This document shows positions 1 to 8,542 of a DNA stretch of 64,000 nucleotides, piece after piece. Every line of letters starts with the position of its first letter. Within the stretch, counting starts at the first letter, position 1. The notes under the pieces were generated by a model. It worked only from the letters and a program-made list of their open reading frames with translations, was not told the origin of the DNA and did not search any database. This DNA is from Micromonospora tulbaghiae (GTDB lineage Bacteria; Actinomycetota; Actinomycetes; Mycobacteriales; Micromonosporaceae). The stretch is from contig NZ_FMCQ01000003.1 of the NCBI RefSeq assembly GCF_900091605.1, positions 714,836-778,835 of the forward strand. The letters run 5' to 3'. A program made the translations under genes and the position numbers.

Positions 1-1
1 C

Positions 2-1912
2 CCGGACGAGATCCTCCTGACGCTGTCCATCGCCGGCGCCTCGGCGTTCTTCTTCTCGCCGTGGGTCGCGCTCGCGGTCGTCGTGGTCATGCTGACGGTG
101 GTGGCGAGCTACCGGCAGAACGTGCACGCCTACCCCTCCGGCGGCGGCGACTACGAGGTGGCGACGGTCAACCTCGGTCCCAAGGCCGGCCTCGCGGTGG
201 CGAGCGCGCTGCTCGTCGACTACGTGCTCACCGTCGCAGTCTCGGTCTCCTCCGGAGTGGCGAACCTCGGCTCGGTGGTGCCGTTCGTGGCCACCCACAA
301 GGTGCTCATCGCGGTCACCGCGGTGGTGCTGCTCACCGCGATCAACCTGCGCGGCCTGCGCGAGTCGGGCACGGCCTTCGCCATCCCCACGTACGGCTTC
401 GTGATCGTGATCGGCGGCATGCTGCTGACCGGGCTGGTCCGCGTCTTCGTGCTCGGCGACGACCTGCGCGCGCCGAGCGCCGGCCTGGAGATCCAGGCCG
501 AGCACAGCGTCACCGGGTTCGCGCTGGTGTTCCTGCTGCTGCGCACGTTCTCCTCGGGCTGCGCCGCGCTCACCGGCGTGGAGGCGATCTCCAACGGCGT
601 ACCGGCGTTCAAGAGCCCGAAGTCGAAGAACGCGGCGACCACGCTGCTGCTGCTCGGCGGCATCTCGGTGGCCATGCTCGTCGGCATCATCTGGCTGGCC
701 CGCCTCACCGGCCTGCAGTTCGTCGAGGACCCGCGCACGCAGATCATCTCCGGCCCGGACGGGTACGTGCAGAAGACGGTCACCACCCAGCTCGGCGAGA
801 CCGTGTTCGGCGGCGGCTCGGTGCTGCTCTACGTGGTCGCCGGGATGACCGCGCTGATCCTGTTCCTGGCCGCGAACACCGCCTTCAACGGCTTCCCGGT
901 GCTCGGCTCGATCCTGGCGCAGGACCGCTACCTGCCCCGCCAGCTGCACACCCGCGGCGACCGGCTGGCGTTCTCCAACGGCATCCTCTTCCTGGCCGTC
1001 TTCGCGGTGGTGCTGATCATCGGTTTCCAGGCCGAGGTGACCAAGCTCATCCAGCTCTACATCGTCGGGGTGTTCGTCTCGTTCACGCTCTCCCAGGCCG
1101 GCATGATCCGGCACTGGAACCGGCACCTGCGCCGCGAGCGCGACCCGGAGGCGCGCCGCCGGATGATGCGCTCCCGGGCGATCAACACGTTCGGCATGGT
1201 CATGACCGGCGTCGTGCTGATCATCGTGCTGGCCACGAAGTTCCTGCTCGGCGCCTGGATCGCGATCGTCGCGATGGCCGTGATGTACGTGGTGATGCTC
1301 GGCATCCGCCGCCACTACGACCGGATCGCCGAGGAGCTGGAGCCGACCGAGCAGCGGGCCGTCCTGCCCGCCCGCAACCACGCCATCGTGCTGGTCAGCA
1401 AGCTGCACAAGCCGACGCTGCGGGCCGTCGCGTACGCCCGGGCCACCCGGCCGGACACGCTCACCGCGGTCACCGTGAACGTGGACGAGCAGGACACCCG
1501 TGACCTGCAGGCCGACTGGGAGCGCCGCGAGCTGCCGGTGCCGCTCACCGTGATCGACTCGCCGTACCGGGAGATCACCCGCCCGATCCTCGACTTCGTC
1601 GCGTCGGTGCGCCGGGAGTCGCCCCGCGACGTGGTCACCGTCTTCATTCCGGAGTACGTGGTGGGCCGCTGGTGGGAGAACCTGCTGCACAACCAGAGCG
1701 CGTTGCGGCTCAAGGGGCGGCTGCTGTTCGAGCCGGGCGTGATGGTGACGAGCGTGCCGTGGCAGCTCGCCTCCACCGCCGGCAAGAACCTGGACCGGCT
1801 GGACGCCACGCTGACCCGGGGCCCGGCGCGCGGCCCCCGGGTGGCGCCGCAGAGCACGCTGCCGCCGCCGGTGGCGGCCACACCCTCGACCGAGCGGGAG
1901 GAACGGTTGTGA
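2..1912 (+). CDS. APC-family amino acid/polyamine permease, 5' truncated
   Basis: The reading frame is open from the first bases of the window, so the N-terminus lies upstream. About 636 residues are visible. They hold many long hydrophobic segments typical of the amino acid-polyamine-organocation superfamily: a YPSGGGDYEVA motif near the start, the segment GVEAISNGVPAFKSPKSKNA in the middle, and further helices to about residue 430. A hydrophilic C-terminal part of some 200 residues follows, as in the DUF-tailed APC permeases of actinobacteria. It should import an amino acid or another amine across the plasma membrane; the substrate cannot be read. Its TGA overlaps the GTG of the next gene, which suggests translational coupling. 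Confidence 0.88.
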   Translation, partial: PDEILLTLSIAGASAFFFSPWVALAVVVVMLTVVASYRQNVHAYPSGGGDYEVATVNLGPKAGLAVASALLVDYVLTVAVSVSSGVANLGSVVPFVATHKVLIAVTAVVLLTAINLRGLRESGTAFAIPTYGFVIVIGGMLLTGLVRVFVLGDDLRAPSAGLEIQAEHSVTGFALVFLLLRTFSSGCAALTGVEAISNGVPAFKSPKSKNAATTLLLLGGISVAMLVGIIWLARLTGLQFVEDPRTQIISGPDGYVQKTVTTQLGETVFGGGSVLLYVVAGMTALILFLAANTAFNGFPVLGSILAQDRYLPRQLHTRGDRLAFSNGILFLAVFAVVLIIGFQAEVTKLIQLYIVGVFVSFTLSQAGMIRHWNRHLRRERDPEARRRMMRSRAINTFGMVMTGVVLIIVLATKFLLGAWIAIVAMAVMYVVMLGIRRHYDRIAEELEPTEQRAVLPARNHAIVLVSKLHKPTLRAVAYARATRPDTLTAVTVNVDEQDTRDLQADWERRELPVPLTVIDSPYREITRPILDFVASVRRESPRDVVTVFIPEYVVGRWWENLLHNQSALRLKGRLLFEPGVMVTSVPWQLASTAGKNLDRLDATLTRGPARGPRVAPQSTLPPPVAATPSTEREERL

Positions 1913-3165
1913 GCACGGCGGAGCACCCTGGGCACGTGTCGGCGGAGCGACCCGGGCTGGAGGAGGCCGAGCGGGTCGAGCTGACGGTCGACGCGGTCGC
2001 GCCGGGCGGGCACTGCGTGGCCCGGGTCGGCGGGCAGGTGGTCTTCGTCCGGCACGCGCTGCCCGGTGAGCGGGTCGTGGCCGAGGTGACCGAGCTGCAC
2101 CGGGGCTTCGCCCGCGCCGACGCGGTGGAGATCCTGGACGCCTCGCCGGACCGGGTCACCCCGCCCTGCCCGTACGCCCGGCCCGGCGCGTGCGGCGGCT
2201 GCGACCTCCAGCACGTCGCCCCGGCCGCCCAGCTCGACTGGAAGCTGGCTGTGGTGCGCGAGCAGCTCACCCGGCTGGGCGGCCTCACCGCGGAGCGGAT
2301 CGACGCACTCGGCGTACGCATCGAGGCGCTGCCCGGCGGGCCGCTGGGCTGGCGTTCCCGGGTCCGCTACGCGGTCGACGCGGCCGGGCGGGCCGGGTTG
2401 CTCAAGCACCGCTCGCACGAGGTGGTGCCGATCGAGCGGTGCCTGATCGCGCACCCGGCGATCCAGGAGCTGCCGGTGCTACCGCCGACCGGCGCCCGCT
2501 GGCCGGACGCCGACGCGGTGGAGACGGTCGCCAGCACCGGCGGGGACGTCGCCGTGGTCGCGTACACCGATGGGGTTCCGACGGCCGTGAGCGGGCCGGA
2601 GCGGGTCCGGGAGACGGCGGCCGGGCGGTCCTTCACGCTGCCCGCCTCCGGGTTCTGGCAGGTGCACCCGGCCGCGGCGGACGCGCTGACCGGCGCGGTC
2701 CTCGACCTGCTCGACCCGAGGCCCGGCGAGACGGCCTGGGACCTGTACGGCGGGGCCGGCCTGTTCGCCGCCGCGCTCGCCGAACGGGCCGGCGGCGCCC
2801 GGGTGACGCTCGTCGAGTCGGCGCCGGACGGGGTGGCCGCGGCCCGGGAGAACCTGGCCGACCTGGCCGGCGTCGAGGTGGTGGCGGCCCGGGTGGAGGC
2901 CGCGCTGTCCCGGCGGCGGATCACCGGCCCGGTCGACCTGGTGGTGCTCGACCCGCCGCGCTCCGGCGCGGGCGCCCCGGTGGTCCACGGCGTGGTGGCC
3001 GCCGCGCCGCGTGCGGCCGCGTACGTGGCATGTGACCCGGCCGCCTTCGCCCGGGACGTGCGCACGTTCACCGAGGCGGGCTGGCGGCTGGCCGCGCTGC
3101 GCGGGTACGACCTGTTCCCGATGACCCAGCACGTGGAGCTGGTGGGCCTGTTCCTGCCTGGCTAG
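1909..3165 (+). CDS. Class I SAM-dependent RNA methyltransferase, TrmA/RumA (RlmD-like) family
   Basis: Predicted 23S rRNA or tRNA m5U methyltransferase of 418 residues. An N-terminal TRAM domain (about residues 18-78) is followed by the cysteines that bind the 4Fe-4S cluster, CPYARPGACGGC near residues 87-98, with a further Cys in the segment IERC. The C-terminal Rossmann domain has the SAM loop WDLYGGAGLF, the DPPRSG motif and the catalytic-cysteine segment ACDPAAFARDV. The GTG start was chosen because it sits in a GTGA overlap with the permease stop and has GGGAGGAACG just upstream. Longer in-frame starts would run inside the permease gene. The family is clear. The exact target base (U747, U1939 or tRNA U54 equivalents) is not. 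Confidence 0.9.
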   Translation: MSTAEHPGHVSAERPGLEEAERVELTVDAVAPGGHCVARVGGQVVFVRHALPGERVVAEVTELHRGFARADAVEILDASPDRVTPPCPYARPGACGGCDLQHVAPAAQLDWKLAVVREQLTRLGGLTAERIDALGVRIEALPGGPLGWRSRVRYAVDAAGRAGLLKHRSHEVVPIERCLIAHPAIQELPVLPPTGARWPDADAVETVASTGGDVAVVAYTDGVPTAVSGPERVRETAAGRSFTLPASGFWQVHPAAADALTGAVLDLLDPRPGETAWDLYGGAGLFAAALAERAGGARVTLVESAPDGVAAARENLADLAGVEVVAARVEAALSRRRITGPVDLVVLDPPRSGAGAPVVHGVVAAAPRAAAYVACDPAAFARDVRTFTEAGWRLAALRGYDLFPMTQHVELVGLFLPG

Positions 3166-3168
3166 CCT
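3163..3168 (+). promoter_or_regulatory. -10-like hexamer for anmK, leaderless spacing
   Basis: TAGCCT lies six bases before the ATG of anmK and includes the TAG stop codon of the methyltransferase gene. No Shine-Dalgarno sequence precedes that ATG. Position and sequence fit an actinobacterial TANNNT promoter giving a leaderless mRNA, which is an inference. Confidence 0.45.
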
Positions 3169-3174
3169 GACCCG

Positions 3175-4341
3175 ATGAAGATCGTCGGGCTGATGTCGGG
3201 CACGTCCTACGACGGCGTGGACGTGGTCGCGGCCGAGTTCACCGCCGACGGCGACACGCTGCGGCTGCGGCCGCTCGGGCACCGGGAGCTGGCGTACCCG
3301 GACGACCTGCGGGCCGAGATCGGCGCGCTGCTGCCCCCGGCGGCCACCACCGTCGAGGCGGTCTGCCGCCTGGACAACCGGCTCGGCGAGGTGTTCGCCG
3401 AGGCGGCGGCGGCCGGCGTCGAGCTGGCCGGGGGCACTGCGGACGCGGTCGTGTCGCCCGGGCAGACGGTCTTCCACTGGGTCGAGGACGGCCGGGTTCG
3501 CGGCACGCTCCAGCTCGGCGCGCCGGCCCGGGTGGCCGCCCGGGTGGGCGTACCGGTGCTGCACGACCTGCGTTCGGCGGACGTGGCGGCGGGCGGCCAG
3601 GGCGCGCCGCTGGTCCCGGCGTTCGACGCGCTGCTGCTGGACCCGGCCACCGGTGCCGCACCCCGCGCCGCGTTGAATCTGGGCGGGATCGCGAACCTCA
3701 CAGTGGTCGCGCCCGGCGCGCCCGTCCTCGGGTACGACGTGGGCCCGGCCAACGCGCTGCTGGACGCCGCCGCCCGGCGCTTCCTGGACCGGCCCTGCGA
3801 CGTCGACGGCGCCCACGCCGCGGCCGGCCGGGTGCACGAGGCGCTGCTGGCCCGGCTGCTCGCCGAGCCGTACTACGCCGCGCCGCCGCCCAAGTCGACC
3901 GGTAAGGAGCTGTTCCACGGCGGCTACCTGGACGCCGCGCTGGCCGCCCTGGGTGAGCCGGTGGCCGCCGACGACGTGCTGGCCACGCTCACCGAGCTGA
4001 CCGCCCGCACCGTGGCCGACGCCTGCGACCGGCACCGGGTGACCGAGGTGGTGGCCGCCGGCGGGGGAGTGCGCAATCCCACACTCCGGGCGCGGCTGGC
4101 GGCGCTCGGCGAGGGGCGCTGGCGGCTGCGCACCACCGACGAGCTGGGCGTGCCGGCCCAGGCCAAGGAGGCGTACGCGTTCGCGCTGCTGGGCTGGCTG
4201 TCCTGGCACGGGCTGCCGGGCGCGGTGCCGTCGGTGACCGGGGCGTCCCGGGCCGCCGTGCTCGGCTCCTGGACCCCTGCGGGCCCGTCCGTCGCCGCGC
4301 CGCGCCCACCCGCGCCCCGGCGGCTGGTGGTGGACGCCTGA
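3175..4341 (+). CDS. anmK: Anhydro-N-acetylmuramic acid kinase
   Basis: This 388-residue kinase phosphorylates 1,6-anhydro-MurNAc released during cell-wall turnover to give MurNAc-6-phosphate, so that the sugar can be recycled in the cytoplasm. It opens with the family motif [16 protein letters not shown] at residues 7-22. The ASKHA-fold signatures follow: [22 protein letters not shown] and [11 protein letters not shown]. The length matches the family (about 370-390). The start ATG lies 9 bases after the methyltransferase stop and has a TANNNT hexamer six bases upstream rather than a ribosome binding site. No murQ-like partner is visible in the window. Confidence 0.95.
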   Translation: MKIVGLMSGTSYDGVDVVAAEFTADGDTLRLRPLGHRELAYPDDLRAEIGALLPPAATTVEAVCRLDNRLGEVFAEAAAAGVELAGGTADAVVSPGQTVFHWVEDGRVRGTLQLGAPARVAARVGVPVLHDLRSADVAAGGQGAPLVPAFDALLLDPATGAAPRAALNLGGIANLTVVAPGAPVLGYDVGPANALLDAAARRFLDRPCDVDGAHAAAGRVHEALLARLLAEPYYAAPPPKSTGKELFHGGYLDAALAALGEPVAADDVLATLTELTARTVADACDRHRVTEVVAAGGGVRNPTLRARLAALGEGRWRLRTTDELGVPAQAKEAYAFALLGWLSWHGLPGAVPSVTGASRAAVLGSWTPAGPSVAAPRPPAPRRLVVDA

Positions 4342-4385
4342 CCTGGGTCGATGCACGGCCGGGCTGCGGACTGTTCCGCGGCCGA

Positions 4386-4391
4386 TAGACT
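4386..4391 (+). promoter_or_regulatory. -10-like hexamer upstream of dxs
   Basis: TAGACT, eight bases before the dxs ATG, in a 58-base intergenic stretch with no good Shine-Dalgarno sequence. It fits a TANNNT -10 element with a leaderless or nearly leaderless transcript. I could not pick a convincing -35. Confidence 0.4.
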
Positions 4392-4399
4392 CTCCGGTC

Positions 4400-6343
4400 A
4401 TGAGTGTTGAAGAGGGCACGGCCAACCACGGCCGGCTGCTGGGCACCGTCCACGGCCCGCAGGACGTGAAGCGGATGACCGCCGAGCAGCTGGACATCCT
4501 CGCCGCCGAGATCCGTGACTTCCTGATCGCCAAGGTCTCCCGCACCGGCGGGCACGTCGGTCCCAACCTCGGTGTGGTCGAGCTGACCCTGGCGATGCAC
4601 CGGGTCTTCGACTCCCCGCGCGACCGGCTCCTCTTCGACACCGGCCACCAGGCGTACGTGCACAAGATCCTCACCGGCCGGCAGGAGGGCTTCGACAAGC
4701 TCCGCCAGCGCGGTGGCCTCTCCGGCTACCCCAGCCAGGCGGAGAGCGAGCACGACCTGATCGAGAACTCGCACGCCTCCACCGCCCTGTCGTACGCCGA
4801 CGGGCTCGCGAAGGCGTACGCGCTGCGCGGCGAGAAGCGGTCCGTGGTCGCCGTGGTCGGCGACGGCGCGCTCACCGGCGGCATGTGCTGGGAGGCGCTG
4901 AACAACATCGCCACCGCCGGCAACCCGCTGGTGATAGTGGTCAACGACAACGGCCGGTCCTACTCGCCGACCATCGGCGGCCTCGCCGACCACCTGTCGT
5001 CGCTGCGGCTCAACCCCGGCTACGAGAAGGTGCTCGACACCGTCAAGGACGCGCTCGGCAACACCCCGTTCGTCGGCAAGCCGATGTACGAGGTGCTGCA
5101 CGCGGTCAAGAAGGGCATCAAGGACGCGGTCGCCCCGCAGGCCATGTTCGAGGACCTCGGCATCAAGTACGTCGGCCCGGTCGACGGCCACGACGTGCCG
5201 GCGGTCGAGGCGGCGCTGCGCGCCGCGAAGAACTTCGGCGGCCCGGTGATCGTGCACGCGGTCACCCGCAAGGGCTACGGCTACCGTCCCGCCGAGGACG
5301 ACGAGGCCGACTGCCTGCACGGCCCCGGCGCGTTCGACGCCGAGACCGGCAAGCTGCTCGCCGTGCCGTCGGTGAAGTGGACGAACGTCTTCGCCGACGA
5401 GCTGGTCGCGATCGCCGACGAGCGCCCCGACGTGGTCGGCATCACCGCCGCCATGGCCGAGCCCACCGGCATCGCCACGCTCGCCCGCAAGTACCCGGAG
5501 CGGGTCTACGACGTGGGCATCGCCGAGCAGCACGCGGCCACCTCCGCCGCCGGCCTCGCCATGGGCGGGCTGCACCCGGTCGTGGCGGTCTACGCCACGT
5601 TCCTCAACCGCGCGTTCGACCAGGTGCTGCTGGACGTGGCGATGCACAAGCTGCCGGTCACGTTCGTGCTCGACCGGGCCGGCATCACCGGCCCCGACGG
5701 GCCGAGCCACTACGGCATCTGGGACATGTCGGTCTTCGGCGTGGTGCCCGGCCTGCGGATCGCCGCGCCCCGCGACTCGGCCACGCTGCGCGAGGAACTG
5801 CGCGAGGCGATCGCCGTGGACGACGGCCCGACCATCCTGCGCTTCCCGACCGGTACCGTCGCCGCCGATCTTCCCGCCGTGCGCCGGGTCGGCCCGGTCG
5901 ACGTGCTGGCCGAGTCGGCGCGTACCGACGTGCTGCTGGTCGCGGTCGGCTCGTTCGCCGGCCTCGGCGTGGAGGTCGCCACCCGGGTCGCCGAGCAGGG
6001 GTACGGCGTGACTGTGGTCGACCCGCGTTGGGTGCGCCCGGTGCCGGCCGAACTCGTCGAGCTGGCCGCCTCGCACCGGCTCGTGGTCACCGTGGAGGAC
6101 GGCGTGCGCATCGGCGGCGTCGGTTCCGCGCTGGCCCAGGCGATGCGCGACGCCGACGTCCGCGTACCGGTCAAGGACATGGGCGTACCGGCCGACTGGC
6201 ACCCGCACGGCACCCGCGCGCAGATCCTGGCCGATCTGCGGCTGACCGCGCAGGACGTGGCACGCGACGTCACCGGCTGGATCTCCGGCCTGGACGCCGC
6301 CCCGGTGGACCCGGCGACGAACGGAGCCCGAGCCCAGAGCTGA
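4400..6343 (+). CDS. dxs: 1-deoxy-D-xylulose-5-phosphate synthase
   Basis: Thiamine-diphosphate enzyme of 647 residues that condenses pyruvate and glyceraldehyde-3-phosphate, the first step of the MEP isoprenoid pathway. Visible signatures are the N-terminal [17 protein letters not shown], the ThDP/Mg site [29 protein letters not shown] residues after it, the transketolase-like pyrimidine domain with [17 protein letters not shown], and the C-terminal [10 protein letters not shown] followed by a transketolase C-terminal domain. Length is normal for Dxs (about 620-650). It stands alone as a transcription unit downstream of anmK. A palindromic repeat begins about 60 bases after its stop. Confidence 0.97.
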   Translation: MSVEEGTANHGRLLGTVHGPQDVKRMTAEQLDILAAEIRDFLIAKVSRTGGHVGPNLGVVELTLAMHRVFDSPRDRLLFDTGHQAYVHKILTGRQEGFDKLRQRGGLSGYPSQAESEHDLIENSHASTALSYADGLAKAYALRGEKRSVVAVVGDGALTGGMCWEALNNIATAGNPLVIVVNDNGRSYSPTIGGLADHLSSLRLNPGYEKVLDTVKDALGNTPFVGKPMYEVLHAVKKGIKDAVAPQAMFEDLGIKYVGPVDGHDVPAVEAALRAAKNFGGPVIVHAVTRKGYGYRPAEDDEADCLHGPGAFDAETGKLLAVPSVKWTNVFADELVAIADERPDVVGITAAMAEPTGIATLARKYPERVYDVGIAEQHAATSAAGLAMGGLHPVVAVYATFLNRAFDQVLLDVAMHKLPVTFVLDRAGITGPDGPSHYGIWDMSVFGVVPGLRIAAPRDSATLREELREAIAVDDGPTILRFPTGTVAADLPAVRRVGPVDVLAESARTDVLLVAVGSFAGLGVEVATRVAEQGYGVTVVDPRWVRPVPAELVELAASHRLVVTVEDGVRIGGVGSALAQAMRDADVRVPVKDMGVPADWHPHGTRAQILADLRLTAQDVARDVTGWISGLDAAPVDPATNGARAQS

Positions 6344-6358
6344 CCCGCCCGCGCGCGC

Positions 6359-6388
6359 CTCGCGCCTGCCTCGCGCCTGCCTCGCGCG
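6359..6388. repeat. Short tandem repeat, 11-bp unit
   Basis: CTCGCGCCTGC occurs twice in tandem, followed by a partial third copy, between the dxs stop and the first palindromic repeat. It may be slippage in GC-rich intergenic DNA; no function is implied. Confidence 0.6.
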
Positions 6389-6401
6389 TGACGCCCGCGT
6401 T

Positions 6402-6468
6402 GATCTTGCACTTGCGGCCCTCCTGATGTCGGTTTCGCCCGATTGCGGAGGGCCGCAACCGCAAGATC
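6402..6468. repeat. GATCTTG palindromic intergenic repeat, copy 1 (TTGC subtype)
   Basis: A 67-bp imperfect palindrome. Arms of 22 bases (6402-6423 and 6447-6468) pair with only two mismatches around a 23-base loop. The outer ends read GATCTTGC and GCAAGATC. Copy 2 at 7077 has the same length and terminal sequence, and two related copies lie at 40976 and 55268. It contains no coding sequence. A small dispersed element or a transcription/structure signal are both possible. Confidence 0.8.
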
Positions 6469-6496
6469 GCGGGGTCTGACACGGAGGGAGGGTCTG

Positions 6497-7003
6497 GTGG
6501 AGGTGCGGGAGGCGGGGCTCGGGGATCTGTCGGGGATCGTCGAGTTGCACAGCCGGGCGCGGGTCGCCTACTACGGGGCCGGTGGGCTGCCGATCGGGGA
6601 GATCCTCACTCCGGAGCTGGCCCGGGAGCAACGAGAGGGCTGGGCCGCGGCGATCACTTCGGCGCGCAAGCGGGTGCGAGTCGCCGTCGTGGACGGCGCC
6701 CTGGCCGGGGTGCTCGCCATGGGGCCGCCGCACACGTCCGGCCTGGATCCGCGGACGACAGCGCAGCTCTACCAGATCCACGTCGATCCGGAACTCTGGG
6801 GCCGAGGCGTGGGTGGTGCGCTGCACGCGCTGTTCGTGCGCCATCTGGCGGACGAGGGGTTGGCGCTGGGCGTGCTGGAGGTGTGGGAGCGCAACACCCA
6901 GGCCCGCGCGTTCTACACGCGCCACGGTTGGCGCCCCGACGGCACCTCCCGCCCCGGCCCAGCCCAAACCCCCTACCTCGGCATGCGTCGAACCACCCCC
7001 TAG
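6497..7003 (+). CDS. GNAT-family N-acetyltransferase
   Basis: A 168-residue Gcn5-related acetyltransferase that should move an acetyl group from acetyl-CoA to an unknown amine. The fold is recognisable from LYQIHVDPELWGRGVGGAL, which carries the acetyl-CoA loop (R/Q-x-x-G-x-G/A equivalent GRGVGG), and from the C-terminal EVWERNTQARAFYTRHGW, the usual beta5-alpha4 segment. The GTG start was chosen for GGAGGGAGG just upstream; an in-frame start at 6443 would run into the repeat. The gene is bracketed by palindromic repeat copies 1 and 2, with no other gene between them. Confidence 0.82.
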   Translation: MEVREAGLGDLSGIVELHSRARVAYYGAGGLPIGEILTPELAREQREGWAAAITSARKRVRVAVVDGALAGVLAMGPPHTSGLDPRTTAQLYQIHVDPELWGRGVGGALHALFVRHLADEGLALGVLEVWERNTQARAFYTRHGWRPDGTSRPGPAQTPYLGMRRTTP

Positions 7004-7076
7004 CCCACCCAGCCCTCGGCCTCGGCCCGTCCCCGGCTCCCCCCGCAGCTCGCGTCGCCTCCGGCCCGATCCCGTC

Positions 7077-7143
7077 GATCTTGCACTTCCGGCCCCCAGG
7101 TTGCCGGTTTTGCCCTGATCGACGGGGGCCCAACTGCAAGATC
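7077..7143. repeat. GATCTTG palindromic intergenic repeat, copy 2 (TTGC subtype)
   Basis: Also 67 bp, running from GATCTTGCACTTCCGG to CAACTGCAAGATC. The arms are less perfect than in copy 1: about 20 bases pair, with several mismatches and a one-base length difference. It lies in the 192-bp gap between the GNAT gene and the convergent lipoprotein gene. Confidence 0.75.
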
Positions 7144-7195
7144 GCCGAGCCGGCCGAACCCGGGGCGGGGCAGGGCGGGCGGGGGGAGAGCAGGG

Positions 7196-8386
7196 TCAGG
7201 GGGTGGGGAGGGAGCGGTACCAGGTCTTCTCGGTGTCGGCCAGGCTGAACGTCTGCCTCTGGTCGGTGTGCTCGACCACCACCAGGCCGGGACGGTCGAC
7301 CAGGCGGGTCGTGCCGGGAGGGGCGGAGAACGAGGCGTCCCGGGTACGCCAGGACAGCACCGCCAGCGGCCGGCCCGGCATCGGCAGGTGGTACGCCTGA
7401 AGCGTGGTGGAGCGGTCGGCGGGGGACACCACCGGCGTGCCGCCGTCGGCCGGACGGTAGACCACCGCTGTCATCGTCCCGGCCGGCGTCTCCCAGCTGA
7501 GCTGCTCCAACTCGCCCGGCTCGCCCTCGCCGAGAGCCACCGAACCGAGCGAGCGCGTCGCGATCTTCGCCATCGGCCAGGACTCCGGCGCGGAGCGGGG
7601 CGCCTCGCGGTCGCCGATGCGGCGCGGCTCGCTGCCGAACGGACCCCGCTCACCGGCGAGCACGCAGGTGTCCAACCCGGTCAGCGCGCGCCTGCCGGCG
7701 CCCGTCTCGTCGCGTACCAGGGGGTAGCGGGGCGCTTCGGTGGCCGTACCCAGGTCGAGGACGCGGTCCGCGGCCCGGCCGCGCGGCAGCGACGGCGTGG
7801 ACCGCAGCGTCGCGGTCAGTTCGACGGCCCGGCAGGCCGGTACGGCGACCGGGTCGGTGACGCCGTCGGTGCTGCCGAGCACCTTGCCGTCGGGCCCGGT
7901 CAGGCGTTCGACGCGGGCCGAGGTGAGGTAGCGGCGGCCGGCCGGCTCCCGCACCGGCAGCACGTCGGAGTAGACCAGGTAACCGGGGTCGGTGTACTCG
8001 GTGGCGTGGACGACCCGCCAGCGCTGCCCGTCCCGGTCGAGTTGCAGCAGCCAGGACGCGGCCTCACCGGGCACGTCGGCGGCGACGAGCGCGAGCGCCG
8101 AACCGGCGACCTGACCGGAGAAGAGGATGCCGGAGGTGGGCACGTGCACCCGGTCGTCCACCGGGGAGCGCCAGTCGCGTACCGCTGTGGTGATCGCGGC
8201 GGTGGCTTCGGCGTCCCGGGCCAGGCTTCCGCGCGGCGGCCACACCGCGAGGGCGCCGTCCAGGCTGTCGTAGCCGACCCGCAGGTCCGCCGGCCGCCGT
8301 TCGGCGACCGGTCCGCAACCGACAGTGACCAGCAGCAGAGCTGCCAGCGCGGTGCCCGTCGTAGCGCCTCGGCGGGCTGAAAGCAC
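7196..8386 (-). CDS. Putative secreted lipoprotein, unknown function
   Basis: About 396 residues. The N-terminus (VLSARRGATTGTALAALLL then VTVGC) looks like a lipoprotein signal peptide with the lipidated Cys near residue 24, although the residue at -3 is Thr, which is not ideal. The remainder is soluble and rich in beta-type segments; I do not recognise a family. I chose the GTG at 8386 because GAGGGG lies six bases upstream; an in-frame GTG at 8422 would add 12 residues before the signal. It diverges from the first GT-C-like membrane protein gene and may serve the same envelope process, but that is only proximity. Confidence 0.75.
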   Translation of the reverse strand: MLSARRGATTGTALAALLLVTVGCGPVAERRPADLRVGYDSLDGALAVWPPRGSLARDAEATAAITTAVRDWRSPVDDRVHVPTSGILFSGQVAGSALALVAADVPGEAASWLLQLDRDGQRWRVVHATEYTDPGYLVYSDVLPVREPAGRRYLTSARVERLTGPDGKVLGSTDGVTDPVAVPACRAVELTATLRSTPSLPRGRAADRVLDLGTATEAPRYPLVRDETGAGRRALTGLDTCVLAGERGPFGSEPRRIGDREAPRSAPESWPMAKIATRSLGSVALGEGEPGELEQLSWETPAGTMTAVVYRPADGGTPVVSPADRSTTLQAYHLPMPGRPLAVLSWRTRDASFSAPPGTTRLVDRPGLVVVEHTDQRQTFSLADTEKTWYRSLPTP

Positions 8387-8527
8387 CCTGATCCCCTCGC
8401 CGGTCGTCGGTCGGAAGCCCACATGGTACGAGACGACCGGTCACCCGGCCGCGCCCGGCTCACCCCTTCGGCCGATCGGCCACTGCGGAACGTGACGGGC
8501 GATTCGGGTACCAATATCCGGCTCCGG

Positions 8528-8533
8528 TAGACT
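8528..8533 (+). promoter_or_regulatory. -10-like hexamer upstream of the first GT-C-like gene
   Basis: TAGACT ends nine bases before the GTG at 8543. No ribosome binding site is visible there, so a leaderless or very short-leader transcript is likely. Confidence 0.4.
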
Positions 8534-8542
8534 CCGCCGACT

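Noticed and set aside
2479..6967. Very long minus-strand open frames (739 and 992 codons) opposite rlmD-like, anmK and dxs genes
   Set aside because: They lie antisense to clearly recognised genes, have His/Arg/Gly/Ala-rich low-complexity translations and arise from the GC bias of third codon positions.
6402..7143. The GATCTTG palindromes as ordinary intrinsic terminators
   Set aside because: They have 23- to 36-base loops, no U-tract and shared sequence between distant loci, unlike the short-loop hairpins at 23701, 32015 and 36012. A secondary terminator role cannot be excluded.
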